From NCBI RefSeq assembly GCF_000090795.2, contig NW_003546311.1:301183-325163 (forward strand): a stretch of 23,981 nt of DNA, written 5' to 3'. Source of the stretch: Amphimedon queenslandica. Lineage: Eukaryota > Porifera > Demospongiae > Haplosclerida > Niphatidae. Both the position numbers and the translations under genes were made by a program. Shown in pieces: positions 9,165 to 19,684 of the stretch. Within the stretch, counting starts at the first letter, position 1. Every line of letters begins with the position of its first letter. Under the pieces are notes generated by a model. The model saw only the letters and a program-made list of their open reading frames with translations. It was not told the origin of the DNA and did no database searches.

Positions 9165-9344
9165 AGTTTAGCTAACCTTTAAACAAGAGGGTACTCTCTA
9201 TCCCTCTCCGTCAAATTTCTTTTATACAAAGATTGGAATGTGGAGGAGATAGGAGGAGGGATTATTGTAAGGGGAATACCCTCCTAGCTAGGGTACAATA
9301 ATTATTAATAGATCTAACTTCTTTTAATAACTTAAGCCCTCAAA
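9165..9344. promoter_or_regulatory. 180-bp shared region between two divergent start codons
   Basis: The adaptor ATG (9164, minus) and the NFU1 ATG (9345, plus) are separated by only 180 bp, so both leaders and promoters must fit here. The region has CT-rich stretches (CTCTCTATCCCTCTCC, 9193-9208) and GGAGGAGGG-type purine stretches but no obvious TATA box. A bidirectional promoter is the simplest reading. Confidence 0.6.
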
Positions 9345-11256
9345 ATGGCTACCAGAAGAGTGTCCTTGCTTTTAGGAACGAGTCTCGTTCGCCGCTGGGT
9401 AATGGGTCTTGGATATGGTAGGAGACCAATCAGACAGTACTGGACACTTCGTAACTATCCCATCACGACCAACACAGTCAGACCATCCTCTTTTAACCAA
9501 GGTAAAGGATCATAAACTTCAATTATTATTATATTATTGCGGGTATTTTGTGTATTATTGAGATAATTATAGGGAATGTGTACCTGGAATTAATCAATTT
9601 GCTATCAAAGATTTATGCTCATATACCGTATAGTCGGTCACTTCCTCTGCGTTTAGATATCATAAATCGAATCTAATTTTTTCCCAGGCTTCAAAAATAA
9701 TTGGCTGAACTAAAATATCTGCTAGATTATGCATAGCATAATTCTACAGTGATTGGTGATGCTCTAATGTCTGATTGAGCTGGCTGGTCTTCATGTATGA
9801 GTACATGTACATGTACATGTACATGTACTCATATTAATGAAATTAATACATGTATGTGTGTACGTGGTAATAAATACACCCCCTTATTGCTGTCTCTCCC
9901 TTTCTATTCATTCCTCTCTATGTACACAATGACTTAGCTGCTTAGTCTAAGTGACTGGATCTGGTGTTAGTGTTTAAAAGGATGCATTTACATGTATGGT
10001 CGCATAGTTCGACTTCTTTATCCACATGTCTTCCTGTCCTTATCATAATGACAGTGCAAGGGCCTATTTTGGTCGTTTCCATGTGCAGTATATATTATTT
10101 TAGACACACGAGTCTCCATTAGGATGAAGAGCAATATTGCCACTTTCTAGCGACCATTTTACTTCAGTGCATGTGCATGTACTTGTATACTATGTGGGTT
10201 AGTGTTTACTCCGTTTTCTTTGATTATGGCAAAGGCCCACCTGTGTTCTCATTCCTTATTTGTTTGTGTAATTATGTTTTGGATTATTCTAGCCTTAAAA
10301 AGGCATCCCATACTACCATTAATTCATATCCTTTAATAATAATGGACACTATAAAACAATGGGCACTACAAAGCCTTTTAACTGAATGAATAGTATAGTG
10401 CCCGTGTTTGTTTAACATAACACAATTCTACACTATATAGGAGTAAACTTTTTGAGCCGTTGCTATGGGAAGAGGAATGTGTTATGCAATACCTCTGTGA
10501 CTGTACATCATGTTGGATTATAATATGAAAGGGGCTTGATTTCCTTATCCCTGCCTATCCGTTATAGTAACAGATGCTTTGTTTTAAGTTGACATCTCCT
10601 AGGACAAATCAATCTTTATGGATTGTATAAACAAATTGTATGGTCTATGAGCCAATAGTCTGGAAGTGATCTTTTGCTTTCAAAGGATTTCGAAACATTG
10701 CCTTGATTGATTTGTGTAGTCAGACTATGATATTATATCTAAGTGATTGCCTGGTAGCCTTGTAAAGGATATGATATTGCTTGGTTCAACAAGGATATCC
10801 TATGCTCATTGCATCCAGTTAACGTGTCTTAGCATTAGATTTTTAAACTTGAGTATCTCTGTCTGAACTTCCTTTCTGATTTACTAATGAAAATATTTTC
10901 ATGTTCTCTTAAATTCCACGTCAGAATGTGATGCTTTATGAGTAATGACAGTCATCGTGACACCACTTGGTATTAGAACTTTAGGCTATGGTACATGTAA
11001 ATAATCCTTTAGCCAGGATGGCTAGTTCAATTATAAGTCTTGAGTTTACTACCTTCCTCCTTCCTCCCTGTGTCTGTTTTGTAGTTATTATTATTGTGTT
11101 ATGTGCGTGTACATATGTCCATAGTATTGTTGTGTTTGTTGAGTCAGCAGTCACTAATGTTCCTGCTTTTGTTCCAATATCTCCCTCCTTCTCTCTTCCT
11201 CTCTCTTAATTACTCTTCTCTCCCCCTCTCTCTCCTTCCTTTTTATTATCACTATT

Positions 11257-11291
<35 letters not shown>

Positions 11292-12585
11292 ACTAGTACG
11301 ATCAATGTTCATTCAGACTCAAGACACTCCCAATCCAAATAGCCTCAAGTTTATTCCTGGTGTCCCCGTCATGTCCTCTGGGGGTACGAGAGACTTTCCT
11401 AATCCTCTCTCGTCCAGGCCATCAGTCTTAGCTCAACAGCTTTTCAGGATAGATGGAGTGAAGAGCATATTCTTTGGTCCTGATTTCATTACTGTCACAA
11501 AGGTATGCTCTACTGGACCAAAACAGTGTTGTTAATTGTTAAGGAGTATCTTGCAAGCCTTTAACATGCCTGGCTTCTGCCTATTTCTAAATTTCTCACT
11601 CATTCATGTTTTTGGCTTTATGCCCCCCCCCCACTAGTGACACAAGGGTTGCATACAGACACACACTCAGGTTGATTCATATAATAACAATGATATCAAT
11701 TTAAACAAGGAAGGTAGTTTTTCTATCTTTGTCTCTGTGTCACTGACACTGTTGCTCATAGTCAGTATAGACATTAGATGTACATGACTATATAGCTACT
11801 GTAGCTACAGTACTGGAGCATGCTTTATTCATTAATAAGTGGATAAGACTCATCCTTCACAAGTTTGGGACTCTGGTCTTGTTTGTTTTAGAGAGAGAGT
11901 TTTTTATTTGGAGATTTTGAGGTTATTCATGTACATGCAGTGAAAAGTGTGCATGTGTGTGTATACATGTACATATAGTGATAGTGTAGCTGTAATAGAG
12001 AGATTTTGGTTTTGAAATTGAAAGATAAACCTTCTCTTTGTTTGATTGGCTTTTGCTTATACAAAAGATGTTCATTTGATGCCTCCAGTATCATCTAGTA
12101 TGAGATATGATCTTTGATAAGGTTGTTAATGGTAATCTCCCCCTCCATCCATCTGATCCATTTATTCATGAGAGAGAGAGGGGGGGAGAGAGAGAGAGAA
12201 GAGAGAGGATAAGAATGCTATGGTGTTAGCAGTATAGGAAATGGTGAAGCTGAGAGAGAATGTGAAAAGGCAAAGTTTTGAGAGATAAATTTTTGTTGTT
12301 CGTTATCTTTAATTTTCAACTCCAGGCTGATGATGATATGCCCTGGAGTACCATCAAGCCTCACGTGTATGCTACTGTCATGGATTTCTTTGCATCCGGT
12401 TTACCAGTAATTAAGGAAGAAGCTACACCATCAGGAGGTGAGTCTTTTTACTAGTTCAGAGTATCTCTTGCTTTTCTGTGAATGTTTATTGTGTAATAGT
12501 AGTAGTAGTGATTCTGTTGCTTCCTTTATTTATTATTTTAAGAGTCATTATTAAGAAATTCAAGTCAAGAGAAGGAAAATAAGGG

Positions 12586-12659
<74 letters not shown>

Positions 12660-15600
12660 GTGTGTGTGTGCATATATGTACAGTACCTATTGGTAGGGGG
12701 TAGATTTAGAGGTCTCAAGGGACATTAGATATAATGATGGAGGAAGGACATGATTACCTCTAATATAGTGTAATGTATATTAATTAATATTTATTAAAAC
12801 TGTTTCCTTATGTTCATGGCATTCTCTTTGATCTTAATAAACAGTAAGGAGGGATGGAGGACAATTGATAACGAGTTCATCATATGTTTGTACCTCCTTC
12901 TATCTCTGGAGTTCAAATTGAGCTAATCCAATAATGGTCATATTATAATCAGAGGAATCCTGTCTCTCCCCAATATGATTAAGTGCCTTGTAGATTTGCT
13001 GTGTGTGTGTGTTGTCACCTAAGCCTTAACCAACTAGGGGCAGTTGTTTGTAAGCAATTTGAAACAAGTATTTGACTTGTATTATATTACATGTATGTAT
13101 ATGTACATGTATTAGCACTCGCTCTAGGGAAGTGCCCCCTTACCATTGAGAGGTGTTGAAATGTGATATGGGGGAGCACATTTTATTTTCATAACATGCA
13201 AATAGGGCATTTTGTATATACTTGTCGAATAATAAATAACTTGCTGTGTCATTTGAATGTCTTTTGAGGCACGTGATTGTAGCAAGCTCTCATTAAATGC
13301 TTCAGCGAGGACACCGGTACAATGGTGAATTATCAGAACACTGGTACAATGGTGAATTATTAGAACACTGGTTAATGGTAACAGGTTTACTGGTCAACTG
13401 TTGGAACACTGGTTTAATGGGGAGGGGGAACTATTAGAAGACTAGTATAATGGGAACATTACGACTTATACTGGTAGTGTTATGTATAGAAGTGAGTCTG
13501 TGCACGTGGAGGGGGTTTTGTATCATATTGTGTGACACAATAAGGACATTAGTTGTATTGTCACACCTGTGCTCTTCTTCTTGTTATTAGATTTTCCCTG
13601 AAAATATCAATATTTACTTTTGAGTAATTGTCAATTGATAGCTGATGATTAAAGAAAGAGAGAGGGGGGAGAGAGGAAGGAGAGAGAGGGGGAGAGAGGC
13701 TCAAAAGAGCATATACATGCATATTCATGTAGCTATTGGCATAGATCATTATTTGTACTAATGATGGTGATCATAGTTGACTAATGAACGTGACCTTGTA
13801 TGCTTTTTGCTGTAAAGACATTCATGGAATTGGAACTAGAACTGTGTACATTATACAGCCTTTATGGCCTTGCTATGCACTTGTCATGTTTTTAAAATAT
13901 GTTCTCTTGTGTAGGAGAGGAATACATGTAGAGAGAGAGAGAGAGAGGGAGAGAGGGAGAGAAGGGTTTAAGAGAAATAAAAACACTGAAACCTCTCCTG
14001 TTTGTAGTATAAATGAAATTATTTGATAGTTGTAATTTTGATAAATCCCTTTACTACTCTTAATTGGAGCATGAATTTGATATATGTGTCCACTTGTTTG
14101 TCTTGTTTGTTTAGAGCCAATGATATGTTAGATATCGGAATGTTAGTTTAATTATGAATGTGTGTGGGTGCATGTACACGTACATGTGCATGGTATCCAT
14201 GCACATATCCAAAATCTCTCTCTATATATATATTTCTTTTTTATGGATGGTTAGATCTACCTGCAGAGGAAGATGAAGATGAGACAGTAATGATGATCAA
14301 GGAGTTGCTTGACACAAGGATCAGGTAGGGACAATATATTGATATTAGTATCTCTAACTTTATTCGAATGCTTATCTTACAATGTGATAACAACCCCCTA
14401 ACAATATTCATATCCACCAAAATATTGAAAACATTTTCCTTATATGGATTATGCAGGAAGCGGGGCAAAATACCCGTGGAACATTTAATATTGTTAACTA
14501 AACTTTTAATTACATAACTCGCTGGGTACAGGGAAACCACTACAGTCATTGTCCTGTGATATGATTTTGATTACATCACATCACTGATGTGAAACAATGC
14601 AAGCTGTGTATATTAAAGGTAACCTCTTTCTGGTTGTGGTCTGGTGCTTCCCCCTCATTTATGAATTCAAACCAATTGACCTTACATGGTTGAAAAATAG
14701 AGAGAGTGATAGAGAAAAAAGGGACTGTCACATTTGATGTGTTATAGTGTCGGGTATGCTACCTGTAATTACAATGATATTATGTCATTCATTAGAGGAT
14801 ACTAGCCTGCATATTGTACTCTTGGTATGCTTAAATTTCAGTATAATCATATGCCCCATGTATTGTTCCTATCACTACTCTAACGGTACAGGTCATACTA
14901 CTTGATGTCATGATCACTTTCCTAAGGTATTCTCCCAGTCTTTTAAAAGTGCTTCCACTTGTCAATGGGGGGGGGGGAGTACTATCAGTGATTGTATCAG
15001 GTAGTCTTAGGTTGTGATTGGAAATATTTAATGATCTTGTATCTCTTGCTTTATGTCACTCGTATTTAATGTGCTTCTCTCCCTTCTTGTCTCTCCAGGC
15101 CTACTGTCCAGGAAGATGGAGGTGATATAGTTTTTGTGGTAAGGATCAAGTCACCTTGTTATCATGTATCATCATGCTGATCTTTCCCTTTCTTCTTCGT
15201 CATGATCTCTGTCTCTCTCCTTTTAGGATTTCAAAGATGGTATTGTCAAGTTAAAAATGCAGGTACTTGTACGTGATTAGTACATTTATGTACTCTTGGT
15301 ACTATTAATATTGCTGGGGGATAAAACAGCTTATTGTACTTGTATATACATATAGAGGCCAGAGAGATTTTTATGGTATAATTAACAGTGTGAACTGATC
15401 CTTATATAGTAGTGGCCTTAATATAAATACCATAAAATAGCATCAAATGTCTCATGATCCATAGGAGATAGCCTTTCCTTAGAACTTGAAAAGGTATGGG
15501 GTGGATTGAGAATAGTAAAATGATACCATAGACCCTTAATGCCACTTGCCCTATAATGGGAAGTTTAGGAACAGGAACAAGAGAACTAGAGTGTAGGCTT

Positions 15601-18215
15601 AAATCGCATTATTTGTGTAGTATTGCAACTATAATGAGGCCTTAAATGTGTATAAGAGAAGACCCAAGGGAGGGACTAGCTGACATCATTCATGAATGAT
15701 ATCAGGGATACTGTTGATGTTGGTTGTGTGATCATGATTCGGGGTTTTATTAATAAGTAACTCTAACTCACTTCTGTAGGGATCTTGCTCCAATTGTCCT
15801 AGCAGTACTGTCACGCTCAAGGCTGGCGTTGAGAACATGATACAGTTTTATGTTCCCGAGGTAAAAGGAGTTGAGCAGGTCAGTTAGTAATGTAATCAGT
15901 TTGAGCACTGATTGATTAGTAGTATTTTATTACTATTGTATCCTTATTGTATTTATTAAGGATATTATTGGGAGGCTGTTAGTTGCAATAAGGACATATG
16001 TAGCCTATACAGTGAAACCTGCTTAATCCGGTCACCCTTGGGCCAGTTTTAAATGGCCTGATTATGCAGGTGGTTGCATTACAGATCAGCCTCTGTAATA
16101 CAGCCATTTAGTACGGGATTTTGGCTTATGGCTGTAATAGAGAGGTGGCCTCATTATTCAGGTGACCTTTAGGACAGGTTTCACTGTAGCTCCAAATTTT
16201 TCACTTAAAATGTCATTTATGTACATAATGAAACTCAGTCTTGCCTTGTGTTGTTATAGCAAGGACTGTTTGTTCAGTGTACTCCTACCAGCATACTTAA
16301 GCAAGGCAATTAATTCCTAGAATAACCATAATGAATAAATTCATTTCTAATTGATCTTAAAACTCCCCACCGAGCGGGGCCTTGGTGGGTAGGGCATGTC
16401 TAGCTTTGGACTAATATCAGTTCTTGGAATCAAGCACACAGCCTTACTGACGGAGCTTATATATAACAGAGTGTGGGCTAATGGTTTTGGGAATTTTGGT
16501 ACTCTCCGGTTCATTTTTGGTACGTCATTGATGATCATGTAATTATTAATGTGGTGATGATGTTATTGCAATGTTGTTAGAGTTGTGAGATTACCCTGTA
16601 TTGATATCAGGGCTGCTGCCTATTTTGCTTAATGGTAAGATAACCATTTATATTTAGTAATTTAGTAGTAATTTGATGTGACATCTTTTTTCTACATACA
16701 TGGCGTGTACATGTAAATGTTTTTCTCATATTTTTTTCACATCTTCTGATACAAAATAGAGATGTTCCTACTTCCTATGTGAAAGGTTAGAGTTGGTTCT
16801 GACTAAATTGAAGGTTTTTTTTTATTTTTAGAGTTGTTCCAAAATTGGGCCAAAGTCCCTGTACTATAATAGTACAGTGTCATCAGCCGAATTTTGGGAA
16901 AATGACTAGGAGAGGATTCTCCATTTTAATAATTTTTTTATGATACATATACATGTTTTTATGTTGCGTGCAAAGTTTTAGCTGGTTCTGATCAAAATTA
17001 GATTTTTAAGGAATTTTCAAAGTTGCTAAAAAATTAGGGAAAAGTCCCTGTACTATAGTACAGGGTCATCAGCCAAACTTTGGCAAAAATGACTAGGAAA
17101 GAATTTGCCATTTTTATAATTTTTTCTGATACGTATACATATACTTATGTTGCGTAGAAAGTTTTAGCTGATTTCGATTAAAATTGGATTTTTTACAAAC
17201 TTTTTAATTTGCTCAAAAATTGGGCCAAATTAAGCCCCTGTACTATAGTACAGGGTCATCAGCCAAATTTTGGAAAAAAATGACTAGAAGAGAATTTGCG
17301 ATTTTTATAATTTATCTCATACATATACATGTACTTATGTTTCGTAGAAAGTTTGAGCTGATTTTGATTAAAATTGGATTTGTTACAAATTTTTTAAGTT
17401 GCTCGAAACAGAAATACTTGGAGAGAATCCTCCATTTTCATAAAATTTTACTACATGGTTGAAAGTTTGAGCTGGTACTGAGGAAAATAGAGTTTAAAAT
17501 GTTGCCAAAATTAGTAATTATTATTACTTATTTTTATTAATATAATAGACATGATATTATGCCCATGTCTTGGACTTGCAATGACTATATCCCTGAAGTG
17601 AGGTTATTTTATAAATCAGAATTTGGATCACAAGTTCTAAAAGAAAGTTTAAAATGGAAAGGGTAGTACTTATTATGTTTCCCTCTTATGTCCATTATTG
17701 TTAATGATGATAAACACTGTCTCTAACCTGCTTGATGTCTGCTCTTGAAATTGTAACTGGATCACTAGAACTTCCAAAACACACAGTACATTGGATGTAT
17801 TGTATATACTTGGGTATGCATACACTTCCTTGTATAGCAATGATGATTGTTTGTAAAAGCCAATGAACACATGATGTGAACTCAGTAAGGATATTGATAA
17901 CTGATTCCAGTGCGACCAATTGACCATAAATGTATTCCTTTTGTAACTAATGTTAAGATCCTATGGACTCACTTGGTTCTAGTGATAACATAGCATTCAT
18001 GTATGGTTTTTTACTCTATTGTGCTAAAGGGACTATTACACCAATGACATAATGTAATTCTGTATGGAAACCATGATTTTTGTAGCTCCTCTATTATAGG
18101 GAATTTTGTCGTTTAAATATTCTTAATTGTTCTTGTGTAGGTAGAAGAAGAGCTTGATCCAATCAATCAGACTGCTCTTGATCAGTTGGAGAAGTCTCTC
18201 AATGACAAACAATAG
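9345..18215 (+). CDS. NFU1: NFU1 iron-sulfur cluster scaffold, mitochondrial
   Basis: Exons are 9345-9501, 11297-11502, 12326-12437, 14255-14324, 15099-15138, 15227-15262, 15780-15878 and 18141-18215, giving 264 residues with all junctions in frame. NFU1 receives a 4Fe-4S cluster and delivers it to late mitochondrial targets such as lipoate synthase. Residues 1-40 are Arg-rich with no acidic residue, a mitochondrial presequence. The Nfu N domain starts at M56 with the near-invariant [18 protein letters not shown] and continues through [11 protein letters not shown]. The acidic linker EEDEDE precedes the NifU-like C domain ([17 protein letters not shown]). The cluster-binding C210-S-N-C213 is intact in GSCSNCPSS. 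Length and order match animal NFU1. Introns are long (up to 2.26 kb) in a region of otherwise tiny introns, and several hold repeats. Confidence 0.97.
9797..9832. repeat. 36-bp perfect palindrome of ACATGT repeats
   Basis: ATGAGTAC, then alternating ACATGT/GTACAT units, then GTACTCAT: the whole 36 bp equals its own reverse complement. It could extrude as a cruciform. Shorter ACATGTAC runs recur through the window (for example near 5445, 13095, 14172 and 23955). Confidence 0.85.
11261..11289 (+). repeat. CT microsatellite serving as polypyrimidine tract
   Basis: An uninterrupted CT run ends 7 nt before the CACTAG acceptor of NFU1 exon 2 (11297). Its placement means the splice site's pyrimidine tract is microsatellite DNA. 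Confidence 0.75.
11503..12325 (+). other. NFU1 intron 2, 823 nt
   Basis: Donor GTATGC, acceptor CAACTCCAG. It contains GA-rich patches near 12172-12207. No gene or mobile element was recognised. Confidence 0.55.
12591..12657 (+). repeat. GA microsatellite, 67 bp
   Basis: A pure GA run of about 33 repeats, followed directly by a short GT run. It is the longest pure dinucleotide tract in the window. Confidence 0.95.
13311..13460 (+). repeat. Degenerate ~27-bp minisatellite
   Basis: Units starting ACAC(C/T)GGT begin at 13311, 13338 and 13365 (27-bp spacing). More diverged units begin at 13406 and about 13439. Each carries a variant of GGTACAATGGTGAATTAT followed by AGA. The first two units are nearly identical. 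Confidence 0.8.
14325..15098 (+). other. NFU1 intron 4, 774 nt
   Basis: Donor GTAGGG, acceptor CTCTCCAG. It includes a G10 homopolymer near 14967-14976 and a small imperfect palindrome TCACATCA-C-TGATGTGA around 14577. No gene was recognised. Confidence 0.55.
15263..15779 (+). other. NFU1 intron 6, 517 nt
   Basis: Donor GTACTT, acceptor CTTCTGTAG. I see nothing in it beyond AT-rich intron sequence. Confidence 0.55.
16008..16188. mobile_element. 177-bp pogo/Tc1-like MITE with TA duplication
   Basis: The element spans 16010-16186. Both ends begin CAGTGAAACCTG when read inward and continue with a slightly diverged ...TAA...GGTCACC, so the inverted repeats reach about 26-28 bp. TA dinucleotides flank both ends (16008-16009, 16187-16188). 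TA target sites with CAGTGAAACC ends are typical of Tc1/mariner-pogo derived elements. There is no coding capacity. Confidence 0.85.
16770..17500 (+). repeat. Satellite-like array, ~188-bp monomers with palindromic core
   Basis: The landmark AAAGTTTTAGCTG and its variants occur at 16782, 16972, 17158 and 17348, spacings of 190, 186 and 190 bp, with a shortened unit at 17462. Each full unit includes TACTATAGTACAGGGTCATC or a variant. The core CCCTGTACTATAGTACAGGG is a perfect 20-bp palindrome at 17046-17065 and 17236-17255. Monomers also carry ATGACTAGGA and a T-rich block. It has no coding capacity. Related, inverted copies lie at 757-870, 2397-2475 and 23595-23981. Confidence 0.85.
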
Positions 18216-18526
18216 GCTCTTTCAGACAATACCCTCTCTCTTTCATTTCTGTATTAAATAATCAGTCATTCAACTGCTGCATGGTCTTTTTAGCTATTAA
18301 TACACATTGTTGCTATTGAATTAATATGCATTGTTGCTATTGATAAAGCAAAACAGGTTATAAAGGTGATAAAAACAATATAAGCTTATATCATGCCAAT
18401 TTACTGTGCATGTGTGAGCAGCAATGTAATTGTTGTTTCCTGCTTGTATGAATAACAATGTATAGTGAAGGATAGTTTGTCTTTGATCTCCTCCTACTAT
18501 CACATTCTCTCTCACACTCTGACTGA

Positions 18527-18565
<39 letters not shown>

Positions 18566-18570
18566 GTATA
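18216..18570 (+). terminator. NFU1 3' region and leader of the next gene
   Basis: ATTAAA at 18253-18258, 38 bp after the NFU1 stop, is a plausible polyadenylation signal. CATTGTTGCTATTGA is directly repeated near 18305 and 18329. A CT microsatellite (18532-18562) ends 8 bp before the next ATG, so it is probably in that gene's 5' leader or promoter. The spacer is 355 bp. Confidence 0.55.
18532..18562 (+). repeat. CT microsatellite next to a start codon
   Basis: A pure CT run of about 15 repeats lies immediately upstream of the ATG at 18571. It could be leader sequence, initiator-like pyrimidine DNA, or the pyrimidine tract of an unseen 5' exon's acceptor (CTTAAG follows it). Confidence 0.75.
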
Positions 18571-19560
18571 ATGGTGAAGGAGCTGATGGTGATACTGGCT
18601 CTACAGGGCAGTGTAGTTGTAGGAGGTAAGAGTAGTAATAATGATTAGACAAACCCAATTACCATATAATTGCTCCTAATGTAGTTGCTTGCTAAAGTAG
18701 AATAGAATAGCCATATTTAAATTTATCATGACTACTAAGTATTGGTGATTGGAGCTGAATTAGAGTTAGCTGTACTGTAGCCACCTGATCTTGATAGTTA
18801 CAGTTGTTTATTATTCTGTGTTGTATGGTATATAATTTATGACCTTTTCCAATGTATAACTGTGCTAGCATAGTTATTATTATGCATGTATCTGGTATGT
18901 CTTTTGGGACAGAAAAAACTTCAAAAGACTGCCGCCTTATAGCTGTTGTTGACTAATACCTGCCAGCATTATTGTTCTGATGTTGAAAGTGAAGCTATAT
19001 ATGATAATAATAAACAAAACATGATAGCTTTGAACTCTCAATTTTTAGACACAGACGTAATGCTCAGTGGAGCTAGTCACTTTGCTGCCATCTTTGGAAT
19101 ACCTCTCATTGCGACACTAACCTACGCACTCCTGACAGTATCAATAATGACCATCACCTACTGCATGTATGCTTGGAGGGGAGGTCAAAGGAATAGAGGA
19201 GAGGAGCAACAAGATGGAGAAATAGTTGAGCTCAATTTGACATCCCCTTCGCCTATCCTGCAAATGCATGAAGATCGTACGCCCACTTTGAGAAGAAATA
19301 GATCTTCTCCTGAGAGTGTGGATCAGCAGGTTGCAAGCAGACACAATATCATATCATGTAGGAGGCATGAAGCAGGTCGTGAGGCTGAGTATGATATTAA
19401 TCAAGAGAGTGGGGCTGTGTACATTGTACCCATTAACAATTCATGCACTTATGCCACAGTGGCTGAAGATCATAGAGTCCCAACACAAGCAGTTAATGCA
19501 AACACATCAACCACAGGCTCAAACACCAGAGAAAACACCTTGTACTTAACAATGCTCTGA
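18571..19560 (+). CDS. Small single-pass membrane protein with SH2-type tyrosine motifs and PDZ-like C-terminus
   Basis: Exons are 18571-18625 and 19049-19560, phase 1, giving 188 residues. I do not recognise a named family. Residues 1-17 are hydrophobic and look like a signal peptide (VILALQGSVVV). About a dozen residues of ectodomain follow, then a 30-residue hydrophobic span (about 30-60) and a 127-residue polar tail. The tail has four tyrosines in contexts resembling SH2 sites: Y133-D-I-N, Y143-I-V-P (YxxP), Y153-A-T-V and Y184-L-T-M (YxxM). It ends T-M-L, a class I PDZ ligand pattern. The architecture recalls receptor-associated adaptors (DAP12-like), but a canonical ITAM is absent. The acceptor at 19047-19048 (ATTTTTAG) was chosen for its pyrimidine run and frame. 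TAG at 19024-19026 would add eight residues. A missed ectodomain exon is possible. Confidence 0.7.
18626..19048 (+). other. Single intron of the tyrosine-motif membrane protein gene
   Basis: It runs from GTAAGA to ATTTTTAG, 423 nt. The frame of exon 2 stays open back to 18943. The other nearby AG sites at 18911-18912, 18940-18942 and 18966 give stops or wrong phase when joined to exon 1. No separate feature was recognised. Confidence 0.5.
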
Positions 19561-19684
19561 TTTTTAATTTTTAAATTACCATTAAAGACTTGACTACTGC
19601 ACTGTAGCAAAAATTATTATTCATTATTGTTGCAAATAAAAAATGTAGACACGCCCTGATATGTAGTCATAGCAACCAAAACTC
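19561..19684 (+). terminator. 124-bp spacer with polyadenylation signal
   Basis: AATAAA at 19635-19640 lies about 75 bp after the stop of the membrane protein gene, and the next gene's ATG follows at 19685. The downstream promoter must overlap this 3' region. Confidence 0.6.

Larger units (their letters stand above)
9502..11296 (+). other. NFU1 intron 1, 1.8 kb
   Basis: It starts with GTAAAG and ends TTTCACTAG. It contains the 36-bp perfect palindrome at 9797-9832 and a CT microsatellite (11261-11289) just before the acceptor. The remainder is AT-rich sequence in which I recognise no gene. Confidence 0.6.
12438..14254 (+). other. NFU1 intron 3, 1.8 kb
   Basis: Donor GTGAGT, acceptor TGGTTAG. 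It holds a long GA microsatellite (12591-12657), a degenerate minisatellite (13311-13460), GA patches near 13655-13700 and 13930-13962, and a 10-bp stem, 3-nt loop hairpin (ATGTGCATGG / CCATGCACAT) at 14184-14206. No gene was recognised. Confidence 0.6.
15879..18140 (+). other. NFU1 intron 7, 2.26 kb, repeat-rich
   Basis: It lies between GTCAGT and CTTGTGTAG. It holds a TA-flanked MITE (16010-16186) and the main satellite-like array (about 16770-17500). The rest (16187-16770 and 17500-18140) shows no gene I can support. Confidence 0.65.

Noticed and set aside
10171-10389. 72-residue open frame in NFU1 intron 1
   Set aside because: AT-rich composition, no recognisable domain and no transcript signals; consistent with chance.
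17220-17462. 80-residue frame in the satellite array (a similar frame occurs at 23583-23852)
   Set aside because: Both frames come from the same satellite monomer. The similarity reflects shared repeat DNA, and in-frame stops differ between monomers.
18571-19560. Canonical ITAM (YxxL/I spaced 6-12 from YxxL/I)
   Set aside because: Tyrosine spacing is suitable, but the +3 residues are N, P, V and M, so the strict motif is not met.
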